From Comamonas badia DSM 17552 (GTDB lineage: Bacteria; Pseudomonadota; Gammaproteobacteria; Burkholderiales; Burkholderiaceae_C): DNA of 64,000 bases. Below are positions 52,313 through 61,037 of the stretch, one piece after another. A model generated the notes under the pieces. The model did not search any database. It saw only the letters and a list, made by a program, of their open reading frames with translations, and was not told the DNA's origin. The stretch spans positions 496,001 to 560,000 of the forward strand of contig NZ_AXVM01000001.1 of the NCBI RefSeq assembly GCF_000484635.1. The letters are read 5' to 3'. The position numbers were made by a program, and so were the translations under genes. Each line of letters begins with the position of its first letter. Within the stretch, counting starts at the first letter, position 1.

Positions 52313-54166
52313 ATGGGATTCATAGCATCCAACTTCGCCCCCATCATGTTCGTGGGGCTGATCTGTTATCTGATCCTGGGCTTTCCCGTCGCCTTCTCGC
52401 TGGGCGCCGCGGGCCTGACCTTTGGCGCGCTGGGCGTGTACCTGGACATCTTCCCGACCGCCATCCTCTCGGTGCTGCCGCTGCGCCTGATCGGCATCAT
52501 GGCCAACGAGACGCTGCTGGCCGTGCCCTTCTTCACGCTGATGGGCCTGATCCTGGAGAGGAGCGGCATGGCGGAGGACCTGCTCGATTCGATCGGCCAG
52601 GTGTTCGGCCCGCTGCGCGGCGGCCTGGCACTGGCCGTGGTGCTGGTGGGCGCGATGCTGGCGGCCACCACCGGCGTCGTCGCCGCTTCGGTGATTTCGA
52701 TGGGCCTCATTTCCATGCCCATCATGCTGCGCTACGGCTACAGCCGCAGCCTCGCCAGCGGGGTGATCGCCGCCTCGGGCACGCTGGCGCAGATCATCCC
52801 GCCGTCCCTGGTGCTGATCGTGCTGGCCGACCAGATGGGCAAGAGCGTGGGCGACATGTACAAGGGCGCGTTCATCCCGGGCTTCACGTTGATGGGCCTG
52901 TACATCCTGTGGGTCGTGGTGCTGGCCATCTTCAAGCCCAAGTCGGTGCCCGCGCTGCCGCCGGAGGCGCGCACCTTCACCGAACCCAGCGGCAGCCACG
53001 GCTATACCTCGCTCACGGTGCTGTTCGTTTTCTGCACCGCGGTGGCGCTGCTGCTCGGCCATGAGATGCCGGCCATCCACAGCTGGTGGCAGGGTGAAGT
53101 GGTCGAATTCGTGCCCACCGACGAAAAGATCGTCGTGGCCATGTGCGGCGGCAGCTTCGTCGGCTGGCTGATTGCAGTGATCAACCGCGTCACCGGCATG
53201 GGGCTGCTCTCCAGGCTGGCCGAGCGCGTCACCTTCGTGCTGATCCCGCCGCTGCTGCTGATCTTTCTCGTGCTGGGCACCATCTTCCTCGGGGTGGCCA
53301 CGCCCACCGAAGGCGGCGCCATGGGCGCCATGGGCGCGCTCATCATGGCCACGATGCGCAAGCGCCTCTCGTGGAAGCTGCTGCGCCAGGCGCTCGATAC
53401 CACCACCAAGCTCTCGTCCTTCGTGATGTTCATCCTGGTGGGCGCGACGGTCTTCAGCATGGTGTTTCAGGCGGCCGACGGCCCGGTCTGGGTCGAGCAC
53501 CTGCTCTCCAAGCTGCCGGGCGGGCAGCTGGGCTTCCTGATTTTCGTGAACATCATGGTGTTCTTCCTGGCGTTCTTCCTCGACTTCTTTGAACTCTCGT
53601 TCATCGTCGTCCCGGTGCTCGCGCCGATCGCCGACAAGATGGGCATAGATCTGATCTTCTTCGGCGTGCTGCTGGCGTTGAACATGCAGACCTCGTTCCT
53701 GCACCCGCCATTTGGCTTCGCCCTGTTCTACCTGCGTTCGGTCGCGCCCGAGAAACCCTATGTGGACAGCCACACCGGCAAGCTCATGGAGCCGGTGACG
53801 ACGATGCAGATCTACAAGGGTGCGATCCCCTTCCTGCTGCTGCAGCTGGCCATGGTGGCCCTCGTGATCGCCTTCCCGGCTCTGGTGACCGGCGGACTGG
53901 ACAAGCCGGTGAAGATGGACATGAAGGCCGTCGAGCAGCAGATGCTGCAGGACCTGAACGCAACCGACCAAAGCTCGGACTTCAATACCTTCATCGTGCC
54001 CGGCGACAACGCGGCCCCGGGAGCGGGTGCTGGCGCCCAACCCAACCCCCCCGCCAACGGCGGGCTGCCGGAAGCGGGCAGCGGAGCGGGTGAATCCAGC
54101 TTCGGGCCAGCGGGCGGCGGGGAAGAAGACCCGATGAAGGCCATACAGGACGCGATCGGAAAGTAG
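52313..54166 (+). CDS. dctM: TRAP transporter large permease DctM, extended form
   Basis: This 617-residue Na+-coupled transport subunit has the DctM core helices, with RSGMAEDLLDSIGQVFGPLRGG, GTLAQIIPPSLVLIVLADQMG and GVATPTEGGAMGAMGALIMA. A segment of about 100 residues (about 215-315) with extra helices is inserted relative to the usual 425-residue DctM. A Gly/Pro/Ala-rich tail of about 65 residues (from about 552) looks disordered. The substrate follows DctP, probably a 2-oxoacid. Confidence 0.9.
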   Translation: MGFIASNFAPIMFVGLICYLILGFPVAFSLGAAGLTFGALGVYLDIFPTAILSVLPLRLIGIMANETLLAVPFFTLMGLILERSGMAEDLLDSIGQVFGPLRGGLALAVVLVGAMLAATTGVVAASVISMGLISMPIMLRYGYSRSLASGVIAASGTLAQIIPPSLVLIVLADQMGKSVGDMYKGAFIPGFTLMGLYILWVVVLAIFKPKSVPALPPEARTFTEPSGSHGYTSLTVLFVFCTAVALLLGHEMPAIHSWWQGEVVEFVPTDEKIVVAMCGGSFVGWLIAVINRVTGMGLLSRLAERVTFVLIPPLLLIFLVLGTIFLGVATPTEGGAMGAMGALIMATMRKRLSWKLLRQALDTTTKLSSFVMFILVGATVFSMVFQAADGPVWVEHLLSKLPGGQLGFLIFVNIMVFFLAFFLDFFELSFIVVPVLAPIADKMGIDLIFFGVLLALNMQTSFLHPPFGFALFYLRSVAPEKPYVDSHTGKLMEPVTTMQIYKGAIPFLLLQLAMVALVIAFPALVTGGLDKPVKMDMKAVEQQMLQDLNATDQSSDFNTFIVPGDNAAPGAGAGAQPNPPANGGLPEAGSGAGESSFGPAGGGEEDPMKAIQDAIGK

Positions 54167-54206
54167 CGCGGGCCAGCGCGGCGGGGGCGGCGCTCCCCCG
54201 GCCAGC

Positions 54207-54238
54207 AAAAAAACCGCAGCTTTCGGCTGCGGTTTTTT
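54207..54238. terminator. Bidirectional Rho-independent terminator between dctM and dctP
   Basis: CCGCAGC (54214-54220) pairs with GCTGCGG (54226-54232) across a TTTCG loop, with A7 before and T6 after. It ends both dctQM (+) and dctP (-). Confidence 0.92.
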
Positions 54239-54284
54239 GTTGGCGGAGGCACCTTCCGAAGAAGATGCCCCACAGGGACGGGCG

Positions 54285-55367
54285 TCAGATCTTGAGCGAC
54301 GCCATGTCCTGCGTGAACACCAGCTCGGAGATGCGGTTCCAGAGGATCTGATCGCGCTGGAAACCGCGCAGATCGTCCAGAATCTTCTTGAACACCGGGT
54401 CCTTGGCGCTGTGCTCGGCGTAGACCTCCTGCGCGGCGTTGAAGCCGGCCTGCACGATCTCCTTGTTGAAGCGCTTGAGCTGGGTGCCGCTGGCCACCAG
54501 TTGCTTGAGCGCGATCGGGTTCAGGTACAGGTATTTGGAAGTGCCATCGTTGTACGCGGTGTCCATCGCGGAATTGACGATGGCCTTGTACTCGGGCGAG
54601 AGCTTGGCGTAGGCCTTGTTGTTGATGAAGAACTCCAGGTCGGCGCCGCCTTCCCACCAGCCGCCGTAGTAGTAGTACTTGGCGACCTTGTTCCAGCCCA
54701 TCTTGGCATCGTCGTAGGGGCCGACGAACTCGGCCGCATCGAGCGTACCCTTCTCCAGCGCCTGGTACACGTCGCCGCCGGGCATGTTCTGCGAGACCAC
54801 GCCCAGCTTGGCCATGGACTCACCGAACACGCCGCCGCCCAGACGCATCTTCAGGCCCTTGAAATCCTCGGGCTTGTTCATCTCCTTGCGGTACCAGCCG
54901 CCCATCTGCGTGCCGGTGTTGAGCGCGCTGCGCGCATGGAAGTTGTACTTGGCGAACAGCTCGTCGAGCAGCTTGTGGCCGTTGCCGTGGATCTTCCACG
55001 CCTGGTTCTGCTGGGCGGTGAAACCGAACGGAATGGCGCAGCTGAAGGCGAACGACGGATCCTTGCCGGTGAAGTAGTAGGCGGCGGTCTCGCCCATCTC
55101 GATGGAATCGTCGGCCAGCGCGTCCACGATGCCGAAGGCCGGGATCAACTCACCCGCGGCATGCACCGAGACCTCGAACTTGCCGCCCGAGAGCGCCTTG
55201 ACGGTCTCGGAGAACTTCACCGCGCAGCCATGCAGCGTCTCCAGCGCCTTGGGGAAGCTCGTGGCCAGGCGCCAGCGCACCGTCGCCTGAGCGTGGACTG
55301 CTGGCGCGATACCTGCGGCCAGCACGCCGGCGATGCCGGCATTCTTGATGAGGGAACGACGATCCAT
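54285..55367 (-). CDS. dctP: TRAP transporter substrate-binding protein DctP (TakP-like)
   Basis: This 360-residue periplasmic protein has a Tat-type signal MDRRSLIKNAGIAGVLAAG and mature start near ATVRWRLATSFPKALETLHG. The blocks MRLGGGVFGESMAKLGVVSQ, EFVGPYDDAKMGW and YYYYGGWWEGGADLEFF resemble the 2-oxoacid-binding TakP group, where a Trp pair lines the pocket. The gene converges on dctQM rather than forming one operon with it. It follows a GGAG nine bases before the ATG. Confidence 0.9.
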   Translation of the reverse strand: MDRRSLIKNAGIAGVLAAGIAPAVHAQATVRWRLATSFPKALETLHGCAVKFSETVKALSGGKFEVSVHAAGELIPAFGIVDALADDSIEMGETAAYYFTGKDPSFAFSCAIPFGFTAQQNQAWKIHGNGHKLLDELFAKYNFHARSALNTGTQMGGWYRKEMNKPEDFKGLKMRLGGGVFGESMAKLGVVSQNMPGGDVYQALEKGTLDAAEFVGPYDDAKMGWNKVAKYYYYGGWWEGGADLEFFINNKAYAKLSPEYKAIVNSAMDTAYNDGTSKYLYLNPIALKQLVASGTQLKRFNKEIVQAGFNAAQEVYAEHSAKDPVFKKILDDLRGFQRDQILWNRISELVFTQDMASLKI

Positions 55368-55447
55368 GGCCTGAAACTCCTTGATGAAAAAATCGAAGCG
55401 CCCAGTGTAGTCGCGTCGCCGCCCAGTTCATCCTAGGGGTATCCATA

Positions 55448-55466
55448 GTCCTGCCGCGCGCAGGAC
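55448..55466 (-). terminator. Hairpin after dxs
   Basis: GTCCTGC/GCAGGAC, a perfect 7-bp stem with CGCGC loop, lies eight bases past the dxs stop. No T-tract follows, so it is a candidate 3'-end element only. Confidence 0.45.
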
Positions 55467-55473
55467 AGCCGCC

Positions 55474-57378
55474 TTACGCCCTCGCGGCCACGGCCCTCAG
55501 GCCCTTGCCGCCATCCAGCAGCGCCTCAAAGCGCCGGCGCACCGCGGTTTCGATGCCGCCCGCGTCCAGCCCCTGCAGCGCCAGCAGGCGGGCGGGGTCG
55601 CCATGTTCGACAAAGGCATCGGGCAGACCCAGCTGCAGCAGCGGCTTGGTGATGCCGACGGCAGCCAGCGCCTCGGCGACTGCGCTGCCGGCGCCGCCCA
55701 TGACCACGCCTTCTTCCACAGTGACCAGCGCCTCGTGGCCGCGCACGATCTGCAGCAGCAGTTCGGTATCCAGCGGCTTGGCCCAGCGCATGTTGACCAC
55801 CGTGGCATTGAGTCGCTCGGCCGCCTCCAGCGCCGGGTACAGCAGCGTGCCGAAGGCCAGGATGGCGATGCGCGCGCCCTCGCGGCGCAGCTCGCCCTTG
55901 CCGAACGGCAGGCCGGTGAGCTCCGCCAGCGGCTGGACGCCCACACCAGCGCCCCTGGGATAGCGCACCGCCACGGGGTGGCTCTGCTCGAACGCGGTGG
56001 TGAGCAGCTGGCGGCATTCGCGCTCGTCCGCCGGGCAGGCCATGGCCATGTTGGGGATGCAGCGCACGAAGGCGATGTCGAACGCGCCGCAATGCGTGGC
56101 GCCATCGGCGCCGACGATGCCCGCGCGGTCCAGCGCGAACACCACGGGCAGATTCTGCAGCGCCACGTCGTGGATGAGCTGGTCGTAGCCGCGCTGCAGA
56201 AAGGTGGAATAGATCGCCACCACGGGTTTGAGTCCCTCGCAGGCCATGCCGGCCGCGCAGGTCACCGCGTGCTGCTCGGCGATGCCCACGTCGTGGTAGC
56301 GGCCGGGAAAGCGCCGGTGGAATTCCACCATGCCCGAGCCCTCGCGCATCGCGGGCGTGACGGCCACCAGGCGCGGGTCTTTCTCGGCCATGTCGCACAG
56401 CCACTGGCCGAACACCTGGGTGAAGGTCTGCCGGGGCGGCGTCGCGGGCTTGACCAGACCGATGCGCGGGTCGAACTTGCCCGGCCCGTGGTAGGCCACC
56501 GGGTCGGCCTCGGCGAGCTTGTAGCCCTGGCCCTTTTTGGTCACCACATGCAGGAACTGCGGGCCCTTGAGCTCCTTGATGTTCTCCAGCGTGGGGATCA
56601 GCGAATCCAGATCGTGCCCGTCGATGGGGCCGATGTAGTTGAAGCCGAAGTTCTCGAACAGCGTGGCCGGCACCACCATGCCCTTGGCCTGCTGCTCGAT
56701 GCGCTTGGCCAGCTCCAGCAGCGGCGGCACGTTTTTGAGCACGTTCTTGCCCACGTCGCGCGCCTTGGCGTAGAAGCGCCCGCTCATCAGTTGCGCCAGG
56801 TAGCGGTTGAGCGCGCCCACCGGCGGGCTGATGCTCATGTCGTTGTCGTTGAGGATGACGAGCAGGTTGCAGTCGGCCACGCCGGCGTTGTTCAGCGCCT
56901 CGAAGGCCATGCCGGCCGTCATCGCGCCGTCGCCGATCACCGCGATGCAGTGGCGGTTTTCGCCCTTCTGGCGCGCCGCCAGCGCCATGCCCAGCGCCGC
57001 CGAGATGCTGGTGCTGGAATGCGCGGTGCCAAAGGTGTCGTAGGGACTCTCGGAGCGCATCGGAAAGCCCGAGATGCCGCCGAGCTGGCGCAGGCTGTCC
57101 ATGCGCTCGCGCCGGCCGGTGAGGATTTTGTGTGGGTAGGACTGGTGGCCCACGTCCCAGACCAGGCGGTCCTCGGGCGTATCGAACACCTTGTGCAGCG
57201 CGATGGTGAGCTCCACCGTGCCCAGATTGGACGAGAGGTGGCCGCCGGTGCGCGAGACGCTTTCGAGCACGAAGGCGCGCAGCTCATCGGCGAGGGTCTT
57301 GAGCTCGGCGCGCGAGAGCTGGCGCAGGTCAGCCGGGTCGTTCACGCGTTCCAGCAGCGGGAAATTCGTCGTCGTCAT
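55474..57378 (-). CDS. dxs: 1-deoxy-D-xylulose-5-phosphate synthase
   Basis: This 634-residue thiamine-diphosphate enzyme condenses pyruvate and glyceraldehyde 3-phosphate in the first MEP-pathway step. [18 protein letters not shown], the ThDP motif [18 protein letters not shown]...[17 protein letters not shown], and the [18 protein letters not shown] region are all present. Full family length. It is last in xseB-ispA-dxs, the common isoprenoid cluster of proteobacteria, 74 bases after ispA. Confidence 0.97.
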   Translation of the reverse strand: MTTTNFPLLERVNDPADLRQLSRAELKTLADELRAFVLESVSRTGGHLSSNLGTVELTIALHKVFDTPEDRLVWDVGHQSYPHKILTGRRERMDSLRQLGGISGFPMRSESPYDTFGTAHSSTSISAALGMALAARQKGENRHCIAVIGDGAMTAGMAFEALNNAGVADCNLLVILNDNDMSISPPVGALNRYLAQLMSGRFYAKARDVGKNVLKNVPPLLELAKRIEQQAKGMVVPATLFENFGFNYIGPIDGHDLDSLIPTLENIKELKGPQFLHVVTKKGQGYKLAEADPVAYHGPGKFDPRIGLVKPATPPRQTFTQVFGQWLCDMAEKDPRLVAVTPAMREGSGMVEFHRRFPGRYHDVGIAEQHAVTCAAGMACEGLKPVVAIYSTFLQRGYDQLIHDVALQNLPVVFALDRAGIVGADGATHCGAFDIAFVRCIPNMAMACPADERECRQLLTTAFEQSHPVAVRYPRGAGVGVQPLAELTGLPFGKGELRREGARIAILAFGTLLYPALEAAERLNATVVNMRWAKPLDTELLLQIVRGHEALVTVEEGVVMGGAGSAVAEALAAVGITKPLLQLGLPDAFVEHGDPARLLALQGLDAGGIETAVRRRFEALLDGGKGLRAVAARA

Positions 57379-57452
57379 ATCCTGTTTCGATAGCTATCAG
57401 CGCAGCATGGGTGGGCGCCAGAGCCATTTTTCATCCAAATTCTTTCACACCC

Positions 57453-58367
57453 TCAGTGCGTACGGTGTACCACCATTTGCGCCAGCGCCGCCAGCGCCCG
57501 GGTATCGGCAAGCCCACTGGCTGCCAATGCCTGTTGGGCTTCCTCAAGCAATTGGCCGGCATGTTCACGTGCGCCCTCCAGGCCCATCAGCGCCACGTAG
57601 GTGGGCTTGTCGTCCGCCGCATCCTTGCCGGCCGTCTTGCCCAGGGTGGCGGAATCCTGCGTCACGTCCAGAATGTCGTCCACCACCTGAAATGCCAGCC
57701 CGAGCGCGGCGCCATAGCGCGCCAGGGCCTCGCGGGCGCGCCTGGCGATCACGCCGCAGGCCGCGCCCATCAGCACGCTGGCCTGCAGCAAGGCCCCGGT
57801 CTTGAGCCGGTGCATCTGGCGCAGCTGCTCTTCGCTCAGCCGACGGCCGACGCTGGCCAGATCGATCGCCTGCCCACCGGCCATGCCCTGCGCCCCCGCG
57901 GCGCACGCCAGCAGGCGGCACAGCTCGGCCTGCGTGGCAGCGGGCACACCCTGCGCGGGCGTGAGCAGCTCGAAGGCCAAGGCCTGCAGCGCGTCACCCG
58001 CCAGCAAGGCGCGCGCCTCGCCGTAGGCCACATGCACCGTCGGCTTGCCGCGGCGCAGCACGTCGTTGTCCATGCAAGGCAGGTCGTCGTGCACCAGGGA
58101 ATAGGCGTGGATCAGCTCCACCGCGCAGGCGGCGCGCAGGGCGGCGTCCGGGTCGCCCTGCACCGCCTCGCAGGCCGCCAGCACCAACAACGGGCGCAGG
58201 CGCTTGCCGCCACCCGTCACCGCATAACGCATCGGCTCGCCCAGGTCGGCGGGCGTCCGCTCGGGCACCCAGCGCACCAAGGCCTGCTCGACGGCCTCTT
58301 GCTGGCTGCGCACCCAGCGCCCCATGTCCAGGCCCTGCACGTCTGCCACGCTCACTCGACGGTCCAT
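57453..58367 (-). CDS. ispA: Farnesyl/geranyl diphosphate synthase IspA
   Basis: This 304-residue prenyltransferase makes GPP and FPP from IPP and DMAPP. The first Asp-rich motif reads DDLPCMDND, the second DDILD in [11 protein letters not shown], and GGGKRLRP and the KTGAL block are intact. It overlaps xseB by 16 bases. The MiaA enzyme in this window uses DMAPP from the same pathway. Confidence 0.95.
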   Translation of the reverse strand: MDRRVSVADVQGLDMGRWVRSQQEAVEQALVRWVPERTPADLGEPMRYAVTGGGKRLRPLLVLAACEAVQGDPDAALRAACAVELIHAYSLVHDDLPCMDNDVLRRGKPTVHVAYGEARALLAGDALQALAFELLTPAQGVPAATQAELCRLLACAAGAQGMAGGQAIDLASVGRRLSEEQLRQMHRLKTGALLQASVLMGAACGVIARRAREALARYGAALGLAFQVVDDILDVTQDSATLGKTAGKDAADDKPTYVALMGLEGAREHAGQLLEEAQQALAASGLADTRALAALAQMVVHRTH

Positions 58368-58588
58368 GGCTTGAGCGCGCCTTCATCGAGCAGCTGGATC
58401 TGGCCCTGAACCGCTTCGAGCCGGGAGCGGCAGAATTGCAGCAGTTGCGCACCCCTCTGGTAGCCAGCGAGCATTTCCTCCAGCGGCAACTGCCCCGCCT
58501 CGATCCGGCCCACCAGGGCCTCAAGCTCCTGAAGCGCGGCTTCGTAGCTGGTGGGAACGTCGGGAGAAGGAGGGGCGGCCTTGGGCAT
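58352..58588 (-). CDS. xseB: Exodeoxyribonuclease VII small subunit
   Basis: This 78-residue subunit has [20 protein letters not shown] then [17 protein letters not shown], which is the full XseB signature. It regulates the large subunit XseA, which lies elsewhere. ATG 58588 ([11 protein letters not shown]) is chosen; codons before it are in the leader. Confidence 0.95.
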   Translation of the reverse strand: MPKAAPPSPDVPTSYEAALQELEALVGRIEAGQLPLEEMLAGYQRGAQLLQFCRSRLEAVQGQIQLLDEGALKPWTVE

Positions 58589-58684
58589 GAAAACAATGAA
58601 ACGGATCAATGGCGGCAGATGCGCAATCCCGTGATTTTAGGGGGCAGGCCGCGGCGGCCCGGCCGGGCGCGGCGCGGCCGCCTC

Positions 58685-58747
58685 TATAATCGCCCCTCTC
58701 GCGCCAACCGGCTCCGGCAGCCCATGCCCGGCCGGTTTCATTTTTTT
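58685..58747 (+). promoter_or_regulatory. Promoter and terminator-like stem in the Rieske oxygenase leader
   Basis: TATAAT at 58685-58690 is followed by a stem AACCGGC (58706-58712)/GCCGGTT (58731-58737), inside which CGGCA and TGCCCG can pair, then TCATTTTTTT (58738-58747). This is the shape of an early terminator about 75 bases before the oxygenase ATG, so the leader may be an attenuator or a short RNA. I cannot assign a riboswitch class. Confidence 0.5.
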
Positions 58748-58786
58748 CGCCCGTGCATGCCACGCGCAACCTCCCTGTAGAGGCTG

Positions 58787-58808
58787 GAGTCTGGTCATGA
58801 ACAGACTC
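58787..58808 (+). promoter_or_regulatory. Stem-loop holding an upstream start codon
   Basis: GAGTCTG (58787-58793) pairs with CAGACTC (58802-58808). The 8-base loop contains the ATG of the mini-ORF, and the GGAG ribosome site overlaps the 5' arm. The structure could gate translation of the leader frame and thereby of the oxygenase. Confidence 0.5.
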
Positions 58809-58832
58809 ATAGGTCAGGACATCGATGTCTGA
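58797..58832 (+). CDS. Possible leader mini-ORF MNRLIGQDIDV
   Basis: An 11-codon frame starts at ATG 58797, seven bases after GGAG, and stops at TGA 58830-58832. It overlaps the oxygenase start (58825) in another frame. It has a better ribosome site than many genes here and could couple translation. It may equally be chance. Confidence 0.35.
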   Translation: MNRLIGQDIDV

Positions 58833-59964
58833 TTTAAGTCTTCAACTGCAGCAGGCCGCAAGCCAACTCCCGGTATCCAGCTATTTCGACGAGGCGCTGT
58901 TCCGGCAGGAGCGCGCGCGCCTGTTCGCGCCCGGCCCGCGCTACGTCGGGCACCAGCTGCATGTGCCCGAACCCGGCGACTACCGCGTGCTGGCGCAGGA
59001 AAAGGACGGCCGCGCGCTGATCCGCAGCCCGCAGGGGCAGGTGCAGCTCATCTCCAACTGCTGCCGCCACCGCCAGGCGATCATGCTCAGCGGCCAGGGC
59101 AACCTCAAAAGCGAAGGCAAGGGCCACGCGGGCGGCAACATCGTCTGTCCAATCCACCGCTGGACCTACGCCAGCGACGGCAGGCTGCTGGGCGCGCCGC
59201 ATTTCCCGAGCAACCCCGGGCTGAACCTGGATGCCTGGACGCTGCGCGCATGGAACGGCCTGCTGTTCGAGGACAACGGGCGCGACATCGCCGCCGACCT
59301 GGCCGGCATGGGCGTGGCGGCCGATCTCTCGTTTGACGGCTACGTCTTCGACCGCGCCGAGCTGCACGCGTGCAACTACAACTGGAAGACCTTCATCGAG
59401 GTCTATCTGGAGGATTACCACGTCGGGCCCTTCCACCCGGGCCTGGGCAATTTCGTCACCGTGGATGATCTGAACTGGCAGTTCGGGCGCGAATATTCGG
59501 TGCAGACCGTGGGCGTGGCGCCCACCTTCGGCAAGCCCGGCACCGATGCCTACAAGCTCTGGCACGAGGTGCTGCTGCGCTACCGTGGTGGCGAGAAGCC
59601 CGAGCGCGGCGCGATCTGGCTGACCTATTACCCGCACATCATGGTGGAGTGGTACCCGCATGTGCTCACCGTCTCCACGCTGCACCCGGTGGGACCGCAG
59701 AAGACGCTGAACCTGGTGGAGTTCTACTACCCCGAAGAGATCCACGCCTTCGAGCGCGAGTTCATCGAGGCGCAGCAGGCCGCCTACATGGAAACCGCCA
59801 TCGAAGACGACGAGATCGGCGAGCGCGAGGACGCCGGCCGGCGCGCGCTGATGGAACGCGGCGTGAACGAGGTCGGCCCCTACCAGAGCCCGATGGAAGA
59901 CGGCATGCAGCACTTTCACTGCTGGTACCGCGCCAAAATGGGCGACAGCCTGTCTGACGAATGA
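58825..59964 (+). CDS. Aromatic-ring-hydroxylating (Rieske) oxygenase alpha-type subunit
   Basis: This 379-residue oxygenase has a Rieske [2Fe-2S] domain with C80-R-H82 and C108-P-I-H111, spaced by 25 residues rather than the common 16-17 owing to a Gly/Lys-rich insert. The mononuclear iron site reads EDYHVGPFHPG (H199, H204) after NWKTFIEVY. HRWTY replaces the usual HGWTY. It would use reductase-supplied electrons and O2 to oxidise an aromatic or other substrate; no reductase or beta subunit is nearby. The start is 58825, five bases after AGGA. Confidence 0.85.
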   Translation: MSDLSLQLQQAASQLPVSSYFDEALFRQERARLFAPGPRYVGHQLHVPEPGDYRVLAQEKDGRALIRSPQGQVQLISNCCRHRQAIMLSGQGNLKSEGKGHAGGNIVCPIHRWTYASDGRLLGAPHFPSNPGLNLDAWTLRAWNGLLFEDNGRDIAADLAGMGVAADLSFDGYVFDRAELHACNYNWKTFIEVYLEDYHVGPFHPGLGNFVTVDDLNWQFGREYSVQTVGVAPTFGKPGTDAYKLWHEVLLRYRGGEKPERGAIWLTYYPHIMVEWYPHVLTVSTLHPVGPQKTLNLVEFYYPEEIHAFEREFIEAQQAAYMETAIEDDEIGEREDAGRRALMERGVNEVGPYQSPMEDGMQHFHCWYRAKMGDSLSDE

Positions 59965-60015
59965 CCTCGCTGCGTTCGATGGCGCGCCTTGCGGCAGCAT
60001 GACGAAAGCCCCCCG

Positions 60016-60057
60016 TCATTTCGTCATGTCGGCGCCAGCCGACGATCATTTCGTCAT
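60016..60057. promoter_or_regulatory. TCATTTCGTCAT direct repeats, 30-bp period
   Basis: Perfect 12-bp copies lie at 60016-60027 and 60046-60057, three helical turns apart, and an inverted copy ATGACGAAA is at 59999-60007. They lie between the oxygenase and EamA genes, 70-130 bases before the EamA start. This is the arrangement of a regulator-binding array, but no regulator gene is near. Confidence 0.5.
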
Positions 60058-60127
60058 TTGACCACCCAAAACCATAGCTATTAACGCATACCAGACAAGC
60101 GTTACAGCCATTTTTCACACCAAACCC

Positions 60128-61036
60128 ATGCAAGCGCTCTGGATGGTCCTCGCGGCCTTCTTCTTTGCCAGCATGGGGGTGTGCGTCAAGCTCGCGGCGC
60201 CCTACTTCAACGCGTTTGAGATGGTGTTCTGGCGCGGCATCATCAGCATGCTGGTGCTGTGGTGGCTGGCGCGCCAGCAGGGCATCACGCTCAAGACCCG
60301 CTACCCCGGCATGCATGCCTGGCGCAGCTTCATCGGCGTGCTCTCGCTGGGCGCGTCCTTCTACGCCATCATCTATCTGCCGCTGCCGACGGCGATGACC
60401 TTTGGCTACATGAGCAGCGTGTGGATCGCGGCCTTCATCGTCGGCGGCGCGCTGCTGGCCTGGCGCCCCACGCCGGGGCAGGACCGCCCGCCCGTGCCGA
60501 TGGCGCTGGTGGTCTGCGTGCTGCTGGGTTTTGCCGGGGTCATTCTGATGCTGCGCCCCACGGTGCAGGGCAACCAGGGCTTTGCCGCCGTCGTCGGGCT
60601 GCTGGGCGGGATGGGCGCGGCGCTGGCCTACATGCAGGTGGTGGCACTGTCGCGCCTGGGCGAGCCGGAGACGCGCACCGTGTTCTTCTTCGCGCTGGGC
60701 TGCACCATCGCCGGCGCGGCGGCCATGGGGGCGAGCGGAATGTCGCGCTTCCCCGGCTGGCCCGCGCTCTGGCTGCTGCCGCTGGGACTGCTGGCGGCCG
60801 GCGGGCAGCTGTGCATGACCATGGCGTTCTCGCGCGCATCCAGCAGCCGCGGCACGCTGCTGGTGGCCAATTTGCAATACTCGGGCCTCATTTTTGCCAG
60901 CATCTACAGCATGCTGGTGTTTGGCGACTACCTGCCGCTCATGGCGTGGCTGGGCATGGCAATCATCGTGGTGAGCGCGATTGCCGCCGGCTGGCTGCGC
61001 TCGGGCGGCAGCAAGGCGCCACTGCCCCAGGATTGA
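60128..61036 (+). CDS. EamA/DMT-family transporter
   Basis: This 302-residue ten-helix exporter has two EamA units. The N-terminal unit starts WMVLAAFFFASMGVCVKLAA and includes FYAIIYLPLPTAMTFGYMSS; the second starts near GLLGGMGAALAYMQVVALSR. A clearly different protein from the EamA at 3972. The sulfurtransferase ATG follows its stop by one base, so the two share a message. Confidence 0.88.
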   Translation: MQALWMVLAAFFFASMGVCVKLAAPYFNAFEMVFWRGIISMLVLWWLARQQGITLKTRYPGMHAWRSFIGVLSLGASFYAIIYLPLPTAMTFGYMSSVWIAAFIVGGALLAWRPTPGQDRPPVPMALVVCVLLGFAGVILMLRPTVQGNQGFAAVVGLLGGMGAALAYMQVVALSRLGEPETRTVFFFALGCTIAGAAAMGASGMSRFPGWPALWLLPLGLLAAGGQLCMTMAFSRASSSRGTLLVANLQYSGLIFASIYSMLVFGDYLPLMAWLGMAIIVVSAIAAGWLRSGGSKAPLPQD

Positions 61037-61037
61037 C

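Noticed and set aside
55603-57393. 596-codon + strand frame opposite dxs
   Set aside because: Antisense shadow of a highly conserved enzyme gene; no recognisable domain.
58352-58588. TATAAT at 58685 as the xseB promoter
   Set aside because: It is oriented for the + strand; read on the - strand no matching hexamer at the correct spacing was seen.
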